DNA of 64,000 nucleotides, taken from assembly GCA_016271365.2 (NCBI GenBank), contig CM057458.1, positions 198,744,501 through 198,808,500 of the forward strand, written 5' to 3'. Origin of the DNA: Neoceratodus forsteri (taxonomy: Eukaryota > Chordata > Ceratodontiformes > Ceratodontidae). Position numbers and translations under genes: made by a program. The notes under the pieces are model-generated. The model was not told the DNA's origin. It did not search any database and worked only from the letters and a program-made list of their open reading frames with translations. Of this stretch, positions 1 through 12,200 are shown piece by piece (the stretch's first letter is position 1; each line of letters opens with the position of its first letter).

Positions 1-72
1 CAGCTTTCAAGCCATCGCAGGTAAAAACTTGCCAACTTCCTTCATCCATATATTACAAAAAATAACAAATGT

Positions 73-206
73 GTTAGTGTGTATTACTCGTCTGAAATTT
101 CTTCTCGAGTTTCTGGGGACATAGAAACCTCTCGAGCTTCGCTCTTGAGGTTATCTATGTCCCCAGAAACTCTCGATGAAATTACAGCCTTGTAATACAC
201 ACTAAC
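73..206. repeat. Long imperfect hairpin (inverted repeat)
   Basis: The outer arms at 73-87 and 192-206 are perfect reverse complements. The inner arms (about 92-124 and 147-178) pair with a few mismatches, leaving a short loop near 130-146 rich in CTCGAG/GCTTCGC. The whole 134-bp unit can fold back on itself. It lies just upstream of the L1/Tx1 ORF1 start, where the 5' UTR should be. It could be a foldback or MITE-type insertion. No target duplication was established. Confidence 0.75.
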
Positions 207-266
207 CCATCTATTATTCTATTTATTCTACACTGTACTGCAGCATACTAGTTCTCATCCTTCAGC

Positions 267-1536
267 ATTATGGCAGATCTCCATGCACACTTGTTAGAGT
301 GGAAGTAATGTTTTCTAAACTGATGGCTGAGATTAATTATCTAAAAACCTCCACCCAACAGAATGCGACCATTCTTGAAACTTTTAGCCAGACTATTGCA
401 TTTAATGAGAAAGCAATGGTCTGTAATACCACTACTATTCATGACCTCCAGGCTATTGTCCGCAATCAAGATCGAACCATTAAATCCCTTCAAGCCAAAA
501 CTGATGATATTGAAAATCGTAATCGTTGTAACAATTTACAATTTTTTCGGCTTCCCTGAAGGTGTAGAATTAGGAAACACTACTGTGCTTTTATTACATG
601 TGCTACCTGCAATGCTTAAACTGCCTCTCGACCTAACGTTAATCATTGAGCAGTCTCACCACACTCTGGGTCCCAGGCCAACATCAGACCAGTGACCAAG
701 GCCCATCATTGCTCACTTCTTAAACTATTCCCATACAAAATTATTATGGAAACGAGCCAGAGAAATGGGGAAACTTCAGTGGCAAGAGTTTAATATTTCC
801 ATCTACAGAGACTTTTCAAAGGATTTAACCATTAGAAGGAAGGCCTACAATCCACTTTAAACAAATCCTCCGCCAAAGAAGCATTAAATTTGCTTTATGT
901 CACCCCGCAACACTACGCTTTTGCTCAGGCTCTTCTTTCAAGGATTTTGAAACTCCTGGTGCTTTAGCCAACTATCTGGAGGTTTCTCTTTGTAATCTTA
1001 CCCTGGGAGGGTCAGCAGCAATAGGCAACCTGAACACAGCTCTGGTATCCACACGGAGGGATGACGACAAGGTTCGGGAGCATGGGGGAAGGTATCGCAG
1101 AACTCACAGCCCCAAGCAGCAATGCTACGACTGATTTTACCCCAAGGCAACCAACATGGCTGCAAGAGAAACTTCTGTTTGGGCATTATTCTTCAAACTT
1201 TGATGCTGTTCTAGTGAGGTCTCAGCCTAAACACCCCAAGCTGCAGCCTCTCACCTTCAAATTGACCCATCTATTCCCTTGAGCAATAAATTTGCTCTTT
1301 TGGAGGACGACATGCACTTCTCGCAGGAGGATCTTTCCCAGCAAATTTCAGATGAACATCCCTCTAACTTGGGCCCGGTGCCTCAGGGATGTATTTTTGC
1401 CAATAGTTCATGGACAGAAGCAATTGCAAGTTCCCCCCTCAACTCTTTAGAGCCACCCAAAAAGAAAAGTAACGCAAAGGCTAAAAGCAAAAACATCAAT
1501 GGTCACAATCCCGCTAATAAATCTAAGGTGTCATGA
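267..1536 (+). pseudogene. L1/Tx1-like ORF1 (RNA-binding gag-like protein), frameshifted
   Basis: ORF1p of L1-type elements binds element RNA and acts as a nucleic-acid chaperone in the ribonucleoprotein particle. An ATG at 267 opens a short frame (MADLHAHLLEWK) that stops at once. A frame shift leads to 299-559, a heptad-rich coiled coil ending in ENRNRCNNLQFFRLP, the typical entry to the L1 RRM. The RRM and C-terminal domain continue in other frames to about 1000, and PTSDQ followed by RPIIAHFLNY can be read across shifts. A tail at 1279-1536 begins SNKFALLEDD and ends in a Lys/Ser-rich stretch with a likely nuclear-localisation-type PPKKK. At least three frameshifts and an internal TAA near 858 break it. 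Confidence 0.75.
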
Positions 1537-1782
1537 GCTTATATGGTCGGTAATATGGTCACAGTTGCTATATCGTGGTAGGTTTTGTTTCCAGGATACT
1601 TAAAGGGAGTGCCAGTACACTTTTTCTGCCTAGCTGCCTGCTCTACAGTCTATGCTACCTGGTTGCTTTCGCTCCCAGCAGCTGCAGAATGCAAAGGCTG
1701 TATATCGCAGCACGATTAATTTACTTTTTGTTGTAATGTTTAAATGAACAGCTTAAAGGTCTTCAAGGGAACTTTGGTATAT

Positions 1783-2243
1783 CAATTTCTGTACAAGAAG
1801 ATAATCCGGAGTCTTGTTTATACTTTAAGAACCTTTCTTTATTTTACAACATCACCCCTACGTTTCGCTTCTTTAAGCTTGATCACGGGGCTCTTTTTTT
1901 ATATATATCTGTTTCAAAACAATATGAACAATATATTTTAGACCATAGTTACTCCATGTTTCAAACTATTATAAATTTATCAATGAATTTAATGAGGCAA
2001 ATATCTACCTTATTCTGTGTGTCTATGAACACCATAAAACATGATTCATCATGATCATAATATTTCTTCCTCCTAAACAGACAAATATTTATGCTTTTAT
2101 ATACGGTAAAAATACCATTTTTTTCTTAATGTATTCCTTTTCATTTTCTCATAATACTGTTAAACACCAAACCACATGTGGACATTTACATTTTTAAAGG
2201 TGCCTTATGTATAATGAGTTCCATTGTTTAATTATTTTATAAC
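1783..2243 (+). repeat. Left arm of 461-bp inverted repeat
   Basis: This is the reverse complement of 2605-3065, read base by base over long stretches with essentially no difference. It begins CAATTTCTGTAC and ends TTTTATAAC. Two arms this alike imply either a young insertion or gene conversion between the arms. Confidence 0.9.
1855..1890 (-). ncRNA. Hammerhead-ribozyme-like motif, degenerate (left arm)
   Basis: This is the exact mirror copy of the block at 2958-2993, on the opposite strand within the left arm. It carries the same two departures from the hammerhead core. Confidence 0.35.
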
Positions 2244-2604
2244 ATCTCAAGGCTTCATGCACTTAAATTAATCCTGAAATTGCGACCAAATAACCAAGCC
2301 AAAAAATGTAACCACAGTGCTTACACTTGAAAACCCCTTCATAACAAGCGTACCTTGGAAAGTCTCAAAAGCTTCTTAAACTTTCATTTTGATGTTTTTA
2401 TGAGTTTAAAACCAATCTGTAAAGAAACGTAGTATTCAATACCTTCGTTATAGTTACTTTTTAACCTTATGTTCAAATGGTTAATAAACGTACTGATAAG
2501 TCTGTTACTCACTTGCTCTAATCTTTACTATATTTCACTCGCGTTCATAAGTAGCAACTGTTGATGCCAAAAATATCTTTGCAATGTTCTAATGACGCGA
2601 CTGA

Positions 2605-3065
2605 GTTATAAAATAATTAAACAATGGAACTCATTATACATAAGGCACCTTTAAAAATGTAAATGTCCACATGTGGTTTGGTGTTTAACAGTATTATGAG
2701 AAAATGAAAAGGAATACATTAAGAAAAAAATGGTATTTTTACCGTATATAAAAGCATAAATATTTGTCTGTTTAGGAGGAAGAAATATTATGATCATGAT
2801 GAATCATGTTTTATGGTGTTCATAGACACACAGAATAAGGTAGATATTTGCCTCATTAAATTCATTGATAAATTTATAATAGTTTGAAACATGGAGTAAC
2901 TATGGTCTAAAATATATTGTTCATATTGTTTTGAAACAGATATATATAAAAAAAGAGCCCCGTGATCAAGCTTAAAGAAGCGAAACGTAGGGGTGATGTT
3001 GTAAAATAAAGAAAGGTTCTTAAAGTATAAACAAGACTCCGGATTATCTTCTTGTACAGAAATTG
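2605..3065 (-). repeat. Right arm of 461-bp inverted repeat
   Basis: This is the partner of 1783-2243. It begins GTTATAAAATAAT and ends GTACAGAAATTG. The 361-bp spacer 2244-2604 has no recognisable coding content. Confidence 0.9.
2958..2993 (+). ncRNA. Hammerhead-ribozyme-like motif, degenerate (right arm)
   Basis: The block reads GTGATCA, then a 4-bp stem GCTT/AAGC with loop AAAG, then GAAAC. This matches the hammerhead order CUGANGA - stem II - GAAA, with mismatches at two core positions (C3 and G8). Flanking CCCC and GGGG could pair. An AATAAA lies about 17 bases downstream. With two core changes it is probably catalytically dead. The call is from motif geometry only. Confidence 0.35.
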
Positions 3066-3153
3066 ACTGGACACCCTTTCGGAGCTGGAAACAGATATTA
3101 TAAAGATATTATAATTTCCCAGATTTTATTGTTATAAAAACTTTGGTATATCA

Positions 3154-4560
3154 GCAATGCTTTTCTAAGTCATTATTTTAGTGTTAGATCTTATATATTA
3201 CCTCACTAGACAGGCTCTCTATATCTAGCCTTTTACTCTCCAGTTTAGCAGTTCATCAGGTTTATAGTCTTTAGGCTGTTCAGCTGCATATCCTCAGTCA
3301 GTATGCTTCCTGATTATTGCCTTTTCTTTTTTTTATATGTGAATTATCACATATTACAAGGCAATTAACCCCTTCCCTTTTCAGATGATAGATTCTTAAG
3401 TAATATTGCCAACTATATTTAATCTATCTCCTTCCCTACACTCCATTATTCTTACTACCTCCTGTATACAATATGGAACTATCATTAGCTCTCAAAGAGG
3501 TGGGCTATGTTTGGTGTACTGTTGCAAAGGATTGTCAATCTACATCTTCTTTGTGCTCCTTATTTTACCCGAAGCCTACAGATATCATAGAGTTCCACTG
3601 CTATGTGGTCTTTTCTGTTTTGGGGTTCACTGGGCCTAGTTTTTTAGACCTAGTCACCCCATATAACATCTATTTAGGTGATTCTCGAGTAATCAGAGTG
3701 GACCTTTAATATGGCTATCTCCACTGTCCACAGTTATCACTGAAGCCTATACCTCCCCATATAATCCCGATTTGCATGTGGCTCAGAGTGTAAGGGCTTA
3801 AATTGGCTTCCCCTTTCTCCCCCAATATTGTATTTATTATGTACTTATTCTGTTGCACTGTGAAGTATACTCAGAGTTACTCTAATGTGGTAATGATCTA
3901 CTTTTCCTTTTATATTTGTTCATTTGCAGTACGCCGGACTCCCTGAATTCCTTGCTCTATGTCTAGGCTGTACTGGCATCTCGTATATGGTTCTTTAATT
4001 TACTGTTATTTTGAGTTGGTGCATCTTGTACTATTACTACTAATGTTTATAAATAAGTTCTGGTGTTTAGCTTTATTCTTATACCTTGTACTGTTAGCTT
4101 AGAATTAAGCTGAGGTTATTACAGTCCCCTGCCTTTCTTGGTATTATTCTGTTTCAGTTTAGCTTATCAAGAATACTTAGTGGGATCAGACTTAGGTTTG
4201 GGCTGATATTTATAACTGGTCCACCTAGTCTCCTCCCTACATCAACGCCCCAAAGTGGGGTGAGAGAGTCTCTTAGCCAGTTGGCTGACTCATATCTCCT
4301 CACACCCATAAAATGTTTTCTTTGTTATTTAGCTTACTAGTATTGTTGTTGTTATTAATGACTTTTCTCCTTCCCCTTGTCTATTCTAACTTTAATATTA
4401 TATCTGTGCCACTCATATAGCATACATTTCACTTTTTTTGGCTTGAATGTTCCTGCACTCTCTGCATATACGTAAGCTCTCTATATTGTATTCTGATCAT
4501 CCTCTGCCTCATTTATTTGTCCCTTCACATTCCAGCTATTATTCCCTTTCTTTAACTCCG
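3154..4560. other. AT-rich stretch between the insertion and L1/Tx1 ORF2; nothing assigned
   Basis: Short frames only (60-78 codons at most), pyrimidine-rich, without recognisable domains. By position it should be the inter-ORF part of the L1/Tx1 element, but its length suggests extra inserted DNA that I cannot delimit. Confidence 0.4.
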
Positions 4561-4565
4561 ACAAT

Positions 4566-7500
4566 ATGAGTGACATACTTTTATATACATGGAATGTGAA
4601 GGGACTTAATTCTCCTTGTAAGCAAAAGCAAATTCTTTCACATCTCAAAAAACCTAAAACACAAATTGCTTTCCTTCAAGAAACAAAATTGTTATCAGAG
4701 GATGTTCATAGACTTAAGAAAGATTGGGTCGGTCAGATCTGTGAATCATCCCATACTTCAAAAAAAAGAGGAGTTGCTATTCTTATTCATAAGAGTATCA
4801 AATGGTCCCATATAAACTCCCTTTCCAACACTGATGGCAGATGGGTGATGGTTAAATTGAATACCAACTCTGGTCCTCTTCTGCTTGTTAATGTCTATGC
4901 ACCCAACTCCGATTCCCCAGAGTTTTTTCACAATTTAGCTCAACAGATATCCTTTAACACTGATAATACACCAATTATTCTCAGAGAGGATCTTAATTTA
5001 GCTTTAGAAGCCAGTATTGACAGAAGTATCCCCTCTACAGATGCCCACCCTAGAAGTATTAAAGCCCTCTCATTACTAATGCAAGATGTTGGATTAGCTG
5101 ATGTATGGCGCCTCCTTCACCCCCGTGATCAAGAATTTACTTTTTACTCCTCTCTACATAAGACATACAGTAGAATTGACTACTGGTTAGCCTCTTCTGT
5201 TATAATGGAAAAAACTATTGATTCATCCATCTCTCCCATCATAATCTTGGACCATTCCCCTGTCAAACTGCAACTTTTGTAGGGCCCATTAGCTCCTAAA
5301 TCTTCTTACTGGCGGCTGGATCCTCTCCTTCTCAAGGATCTCAATTTCTTACCCATGATCAAATCACAAATTCAGGACTTCTTCTTTCACAATACCTCAA
5401 CCGAATCTTCTATGTTCTCTATAAGGGAAGCTCTTAAAGCTACGATTCAAGGTAAGATTATCAGTTATGTTGCACATAGGAAAAGAGTAAGGGAACAGCA
5501 ACTGGCTGATTTGGAAAAATCTCTTAAGGCTAAAGAGAATTTATACTTTTCCTCTAAGAAGCACTGTCCTGACTCTCAACTTCATCTTGACATTCTTCAA
5601 CTTAGAGTCAAAATAAATAAATAAATTTCTCGTAAAACCGAACTAGCCTTGTTTAAACTTAAATATAAGTTTTGGGAAAATGGCGATAAAAATGGGAAAC
5701 TCCTCTCTTACCAGCTAAAAGCACAACAAATGGAATGACATATCCTAAGCCTAAAAGATGAACAGGGTACAATTCACTCTGACAACCCCTCTATAAACCA
5801 TATCATGAAAACCTTTTATCAAAAACTATACTCTAACACAAACCCTCCATCTACTTTACAAATTCAACAGTTCCTTAAATCATTACATCTTCCTCATCTT
5901 TCTACTCTTGAAACAAATTTTTTAGATGAACCCCTCTCACTTAAGGAAATCCAGAAAGCTTTGTCTTCCTTGAAATCTGGCAAATCCCCTGGAGGTGACG
6001 GATTCCCTGTTGATTTCTATAAAATGTTTCCGACACCTTATGTCCCCTTCTTCTAAATGTTTATCAGGAAGCTTCCAGTACTGGCAAACTTCCCCCATCT
6101 TGCACTGAAGCAATCATAACCCTAATCCCTAAGAAGGAAAAAGACCCCACTCACCCCGCAAGTTACAGGCCCATCTCTTTATTAAACAAGGATGGGAAGA
6201 TATTTGCTAAACTACTTACTTCTTGACTTGAATCCTTGATTCCCAAGCTAACTAATCATTCACAAGCCGGTTATATTAAACATAGATCTGGTTCTGATCA
6301 CCTGTGTTCCCTATTTAATCAAATTTGCAAAGCCAAATCCCTCAAGACACCAGCTGCAGCCATAGCTATTGATTTTGAGAAGGCCTTTGATTCCTTGAAC
6401 TGGAACTACCTTCATCAAGTTTTATTTCATTTCGGTCTTTCTCATACCTTTTGCTCCTGGATCAAGCTATTATAGAATTCCCTTGTTGCTAAAGTACTTA
6501 CTAATTCCACCCTTTCCTCTTACTTTCATCTAACAAGGAGAACTAGACAAGGCTGTCCCCTATCACCTTCTCTGTTTATTTTAGCCGTGGAGCCCCTGAC
6601 TGCTTATTTCCATCAATCTTCTGGCATTATGGGCATACCTGTGGGCAAATCAAGATATGTCTCTCTATTTTCTACGCAGATGACCTCTTAATCTTACTTG
6701 AAAATGTGAATGAGGCTTGGCCCCTGTTGGTTAATTTGCTTAATAATTTTACTAACATTTCTGGCCTTGCTTTGAATTATGGCAAATCACAAACTCTGCC
6801 CCTTAACGACCACTGTAAAGCCTTTATGAACATTCTTCTTGGATTCCATTGGTTCCCACAGGGTATAAAATATCTAGGAATAAAAATTACTAGAAACTTA
6901 GGGAAGATATGGGACATTAACTTTAACCCCTTACTGGATAACATCAAAACAATTCTGGACAGATGGAAGCTTCTTAATCTCTCCTTCATGGGCAAAATCA
7001 CAGCCATCAAGACATCCATATCTCCCAAGATTCTTTACCTATTTGCCAATATTCCTTTTGTCTTACCATCCTTCTTTTTTGCTAAAATTGATAAATTAAT
7101 AGGCAACTTTATCTGGGATGGAAAGCCATCGAGATTTAACTGCAACAAACTTTGATCACATTAGAAAAAAGGGGGATTCGGTCTTCCTTGGTTCAAAGGC
7201 TACTTCTAGGCTTTTTGAATGGCTCAAACCATTAAATGGTTTCAGAAACCCTCCCCTCACTCACCACTATGGGTTGCAATGGAATCCACATTGTGCAAGG
7301 GAGGAGTTTCTACTTCCTGTATTTTTAATCCAATTTCCTCTAAACTAAAATCTCACCTGACTATATCATCCTCTGTTCTTTATTGGAAACTAACCCACAA
7401 ATTCCTGAAATCCAGTCCAACACTCTGGTTTTATGCCCCTTTATGGGGCAATCCACTGCTCACTCTAGAAGACCATACAATTTTCTGTTGTACGTGGTGG

Positions 7501-8360
7501 AACAAAGGCATTTTCTGTTTTGGAGATATCTTGGACCAGAATTCATTCACTCTTAGATCATTCTTGTACTTGCAGGCTAAATGGAAACTTTCTAAACAGG
7601 ACTTCTGGACGTTTTTACAAATTCGGGCAGCTTGTAACTCTCTCTCTAGTTTAGTGTATAAGCATACTCTTCTAAACCCATACATTTCACACTGGACTAA
7701 TGTATCAGTAAAATTGAATAGCTCTATTTACAAATACATTATTGATAATCTGCCTGATCAGTCTACACAAGCCAAAAATAAATGGAGTACTCTTCTTAAG
7801 TACAATATTTCAGATGCACAGTGGAGTAATTGTTGGTGTCTTGCACATAATAGCTTTAAAGATGCCCGTAGTTCTTTAATACAAACTAAAATCCTACATC
7901 TTTGGTATAGAACCCCCGTGCTTCAACGAATGGGCCTATTAAATAATAATAACTGCTGGCACTGTAATTTGGCCAACGCGGATCTACTGCATATCTTGTG
8001 ATCATGTGCTCCCATTAATAAGCTCTGGCATAAAGTCTATTTACTTGTCTCCAGAGTAACTGGACAAAAACTACCTTTTGAACCCAAACTATTCCTTCTA
8101 GGCATCCTTATCCCCAATAGCTCTCTCCTCTCACATGCACATTTTAGATGGCTAAACATACTTTCTCTTCTGGTCAAATGTCTGATTCTTATGAAATGGA
8201 AATCAACTCTGGTGCATTCTCTTTCAGATGTTCAAAAACTTTCTCTGTATGCCTCCCTAGACTGATTATCTCATATTACTCATAACCGACTCACTGTATA
8301 TGACAGATGTTGGCAGGATTATTTCAAGTACATCAAACCTAGTTCTTCTAGACCCTAATT
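4566..8360 (+). pseudogene. L1/Tx1 ORF2: AP endonuclease, reverse transcriptase, Cys motif
   Basis: The encoded protein nicks the target and reverse-transcribes the element RNA at the nick. Frame 4566-5282 is the endonuclease: LYTWNVKGLNS at the start, FLQETKL, NVYAPNSD, RIDYW and DHSPV near the end. The usual GDLN/GDFN block reads REDLN, so that residue is changed. The RT begins near 5940 with KSGKSPGGDGFPVDFYK, continues through PISLLNKDGKIFAKLL and AIDFEKAFDSLNW, and has YADD at 6673-6684. The 6706-8001 frames carry the thumb and C-terminal region, ending with the C-x2-C motif CWHC. The Trp codon expected after LLHIL is TGA. Several more stops and shifts are present, so the protein is not made intact. 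Confidence 0.85.
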
Positions 8361-8870
8361 CTTAGGGATATTTAGCCTTCTTATTATTTTGCTCTCAGAT
8401 TAGGTTTTCCTGAAACTTTTGTGCACAGATATCTCCTCTTTTTTCTCTCCTACTCTGTTTTCTTCCTCTCTCCTTCCCTTCTTCCTTGCTTTTTTCTCTT
8501 CTTTCTTTCCTTGCACACTTTTCTCTTATCTTTACCTCTCCATTACTGAACATTGTTCATATTACCACATTTATCACTTTTTGCAATTTACTGAATGCCT
8601 TGCCATACATAGACTGCTGTAGCATTTATTTTGTACATAGTTGCCATTTATGATTCTGTAATACTCTATTGATTGTAACCTTTCTGCTTTCCACTTATAA
8701 CCTGTCTAGGTTTGTGTTTTATTATCAATACATGTATATAAGGCTTCTTCAATATGTTTAACCATAATACTGTGTTTAAGTGGTATTTTATACCTTATAT
8801 AGAGGATATTCTTCTATTGTATGAGATGTGTGCTTTCTTATATACTCAAATTTCAATACAAAGATAAAGT

Positions 8871-9091
8871 GAAAAAAATGCACCAAATATGCTCCTTCTC
8901 TTGGATTATAGCCATACCAATCTTCAGATAAATTTCACAAAAGCTGACCGAGTTTGACCTAAAAAAACCAAAAGGAGTAGATGGTTGAAGTCATTCTGAC
9001 CCAACTTCACATTTGTGTACCCCAAAGAGAAGTCACAGGCAAAGTTGCAAGGTGAAGTTATCAATGGCAAATTTCCTATTAAATAGAAAAA
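8871..9091. other. Short spacer between L1/Tx1 tail and L2-type tail
   Basis: No gene or repeat recognised. It ends in an (AATC)n run that belongs to the next element. Confidence 0.4.
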
Positions 9092-9296
9092 CTTCACAAA
9101 ATCAATCAATCAATCAATCAAATCTTTATTTATTCAGGCGATCATCATTGAACAAGGCTCATTTACAAGATGGACCTGATAAGGTCAAGGTTCGAGTTGG
9201 TGCACAGCAATTACATCACATACTTATGAGACAGTTACACATACAGAAAAAAGAAAATGTTATTTATAACACAATAATATACAGAGAATTCACATG

Positions 9297-12200
9297 TTAA
9301 AGCTTGGCAAGAAAGTTAAACTGACATCTACAATATGTACAGTATATATATATCACAATGAGGGCCGCACAGTCACTCACATAATGAGTACAAGGATGGT
9401 GAAGGAATATTGGTGCCATATACTGGCGGTGTCTGGCTGGAAGGAATATACCATATGTGATTGGAATATGGTTTTGTGGGATGACTATTCTATCTCTAGT
9501 GTAGCAACTGCATTTCTCTGTGAAGAAGGCTGTACAGTGCTGCTTGAAGGATGTAAATGGAATGATAATGGACAGTTTTAGGGATTTTTGTAGGGTGTTC
9601 CATGCTATGGCTAGAGAATAGCTGATTGCTGCCCTCCCTATTTTGGTGTTGACTTTGGGCAATTTGAGCAGAATGATATTGTTGCTTCTTAGGGCATAGG
9701 AGCTGGGAGTGGTCAGGTTGAAGCAGTCCAGGATGTATCTTGGGAGTTTTTTTGATAAAGCTCTGTAGATCCATAGAGCTACATTTCTGCTCCTCCTGAC
9801 ATGAAGGGAAACCCGTCCAACTGCATCATAGAGAGAACAATGGTGAGTATTACATGGCAGGTCTGTAATGAACCTTATTGCTCTATGGTATAAGGTATCC
9901 AACTTTTGAAGGTAGGGAGTGGGGCAGTGACTATAGAGGAAGTCCGCGTAGTCAATGACTGATAGAAAGATAGCCTGGACTAATCTCATCTTTGAATCTC
10001 TATTGAGGAAGGGTTTAATCTGTAGGAGGCCAAGCCTTAGGTGAAGCTTTTCAGCAGTTGTTCTAGATGCTGAGTAAAGTCAAGTCTGTTGTCAATCCAC
10101 ACACCTAGGTATTTGAAATTTTCAACATACTCCAGATTTTCTCCAAGTATAGTGCATATCTGGGGGAGACTGATTGAAGAGGATGTGTTGCTGGAGTTTT
10201 GGGTTGTGAACATCATTGCTTTGGTTTTCTTTGCATTTAGCAGAAGCTTTTTCTCGAGAAGCTGATGTACCAGGGAGAATTCTGCTTGTAGGATTTTATG
10301 AGCAACTTTAGGTGAATGGTTGCTGACATGCAGTACAGTGTCATCAGCAAAGAGATGTACTGAGGACTTGGTAAGGGTTGAATCAATTTTATTTATACAA
10401 ATGGCAAAAAGGATAGGACCCAGAATAGAGCCTTGGGGGACTTCTCTTGACAGTGGTCTTAATGGGGAAAGGTCACCTTCAGCTTTTACCTGCTGTGATC
10501 TACTGGAGAATAGCATCTGAACCACTTAAGGGAGGATGGATCTAGGCCAATGGAGTGTAGGGATGAGAGTAGCAGTTCATGGTCCACAGTGTCGAATGCT
10601 TTGCTCAGGTCCAGGAATACTGCACAGACATTGTTCTTTTATCCAGTTCGGTTTGCAATCATTCGTGACCTTGGCTAATGCAGTGATAGTGCTATGTTTG
10701 GCCCTGAATCCAGATTGAGCTGGATTTAATAGATTAGCATTGTCCAGATATTCCTTAACTGAATACTCACTAATTTCTCCAGCATCTTGGATAACACAGG
10801 TAGGATGGAAATGGGCCTGTAGTTATTAAGATCCATAGGGTCCCTGATTTTAGAGGGGACCATTGAGCCGTCTTCCACAGCGTGGGAATAGAGCCAGAGT
10901 TTAGGAAAGGTTAAAGAGGTGAGTTAGGGGACTGCAAGCACATGACACGCAATCTTTAGAAAGAATGGGTCCAGAAGATCTGCTCCTGCACTTTTTGGTA
11001 TCTAGATGCCATAATAGATCCTCAACTTGTTTCAACAGTATAGGTTTGAAGCTAAAGGAGGAGTCAACTCTTTGTTCACCAGTATAGTGGGAGCTTAAAT
11101 TATCCCTTAATAGGTTAGCTGGGGAGGAGTCAAAGGCAAGGCCAGCTGTTGTGAGGTGGTTGTTGAATGCATCAAGTTTCCAATGTGCCAGTAATGGGGC
11201 CATAGTTACTGTGTAAATGAGTTGGAAGGGTTGTTAACATCCTGGCCCATCATACCCTTGATGGTGCCCCAAAATCTAGCAGTATTATGGTAGGAGGAGT
11301 CGAGCTGGGCCAGGTAGTAGGCAGCCTTTGCATCCCTAACTTTCCTAGTGCATTTATTCCTGGCTTCTAAAGATCATCCAGTCCATGATATTCTTAGTTT
11401 TTCTTGCTACTTTCAAAGTTTATCTCTCTCTAGCAGTGCAGCTTTGAGGTCAGCTGAAAACCAGCGACAGATTTGTTTTTATTCGGATACTAGAGATTGG
11501 GGCATGGGTGTTAAGGGCATTTAATATAATGCTATTTAGCACCTGTTGAGCTTTTCTACAGAATGTGCAAGATAGAACTTTTGCCAGTGTGGAGAGTAGG
11601 CTAGATCATGCAGATATCCTTCAATATTGATGTTTTTCTTGGATCTCTCATGAGGAATTTTGCAGGATCTGTTTTAATGTTGTTGGATCTTACCCTGCGA
11701 TGGGGCAGTGGTCACTTATGTCGCATAGGAGCACTCCAGCATGTGTAAATAGATGTGGTTTACTCACTAGCATGATGTCAAGTAGAGTACTGTTACTACT
11801 ATTCCTTGCATTTAGTCTTGTTGGTTCATTAATTAACTACGTGAGCCCATAGGTGTCACAGAATGATACCAGAGGTGCTGCCCTGGGTGAGCCAGTTGAA
11901 ATTCAGGTCCCCTATGATAATGACTTCTTCAGTACAGGACTTGACCAGGTTTCCCAGGTGGGATAAGAGCTTGTGTTCAGCAGAGGGGTCTGTAGCATCC
12001 AATTAAATGGAAAGCTGCTGCATTGAGAAAGAGACTTTTAGAGATAGACACTCAAATTCCTTGGGCATAGATGTTGCAGCAGTACAGGATACAACTAAAC
12101 CAGCTTTTACATATATGGCTACTCTGCCTCCCCTTGTTTGGTGATCAGCTCTGAATAGCTGATAGTTAGATAGGTTAACTTCCCTGTCCATTGTGGTGGT

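Larger units (their letters stand above)
1770..3153. mobile_element. Insertion with 461-bp inverted arms and 15-bp target duplication (possible Penelope-like)
   Basis: The identical 15-mer AACTTTGGTATATCA occurs at 1770-1784 and 3139-3153 and brackets an insertion into the L1/Tx1 element. Inside are near-identical inverted arms (1783-2243 and 2605-3065), a 361-bp unique centre and about 73 bp of unique DNA at the right end. Each arm holds a hammerhead-like block next to an AATAAA-type signal. Inverted terminal units with hammerhead ribozymes are known from Penelope-like elements (their pLTRs), so a non-coding remnant of that class is my preferred reading. A foldback DNA transposon is the alternative. 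No reverse transcriptase or GIY-YIG frame is visible. Confidence 0.6.
241..8870 (+). mobile_element. L1/Tx1-type non-LTR retrotransposon, decayed, split by an insertion
   Basis: An ORF1 with an L1-type coiled coil and RNA-binding domain is followed by an ORF2 with AP endonuclease, reverse transcriptase and a C-terminal Cys motif. This is the L1/Tx1 layout. ORF1 runs roughly 267-1536 and ORF2 4566-8360. The 3' region to about 8870 is T/A-rich with no long ORF. A 1.35-kb segment at 1785-3138 is a later insertion. The 1.4 kb between that insertion and ORF2 is unusually long for an L1 inter-ORF region and may hold other unrecognised material. Both ORFs contain many stops and frameshifts, so the copy is dead. 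The 5' end is not defined. Confidence 0.8.
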
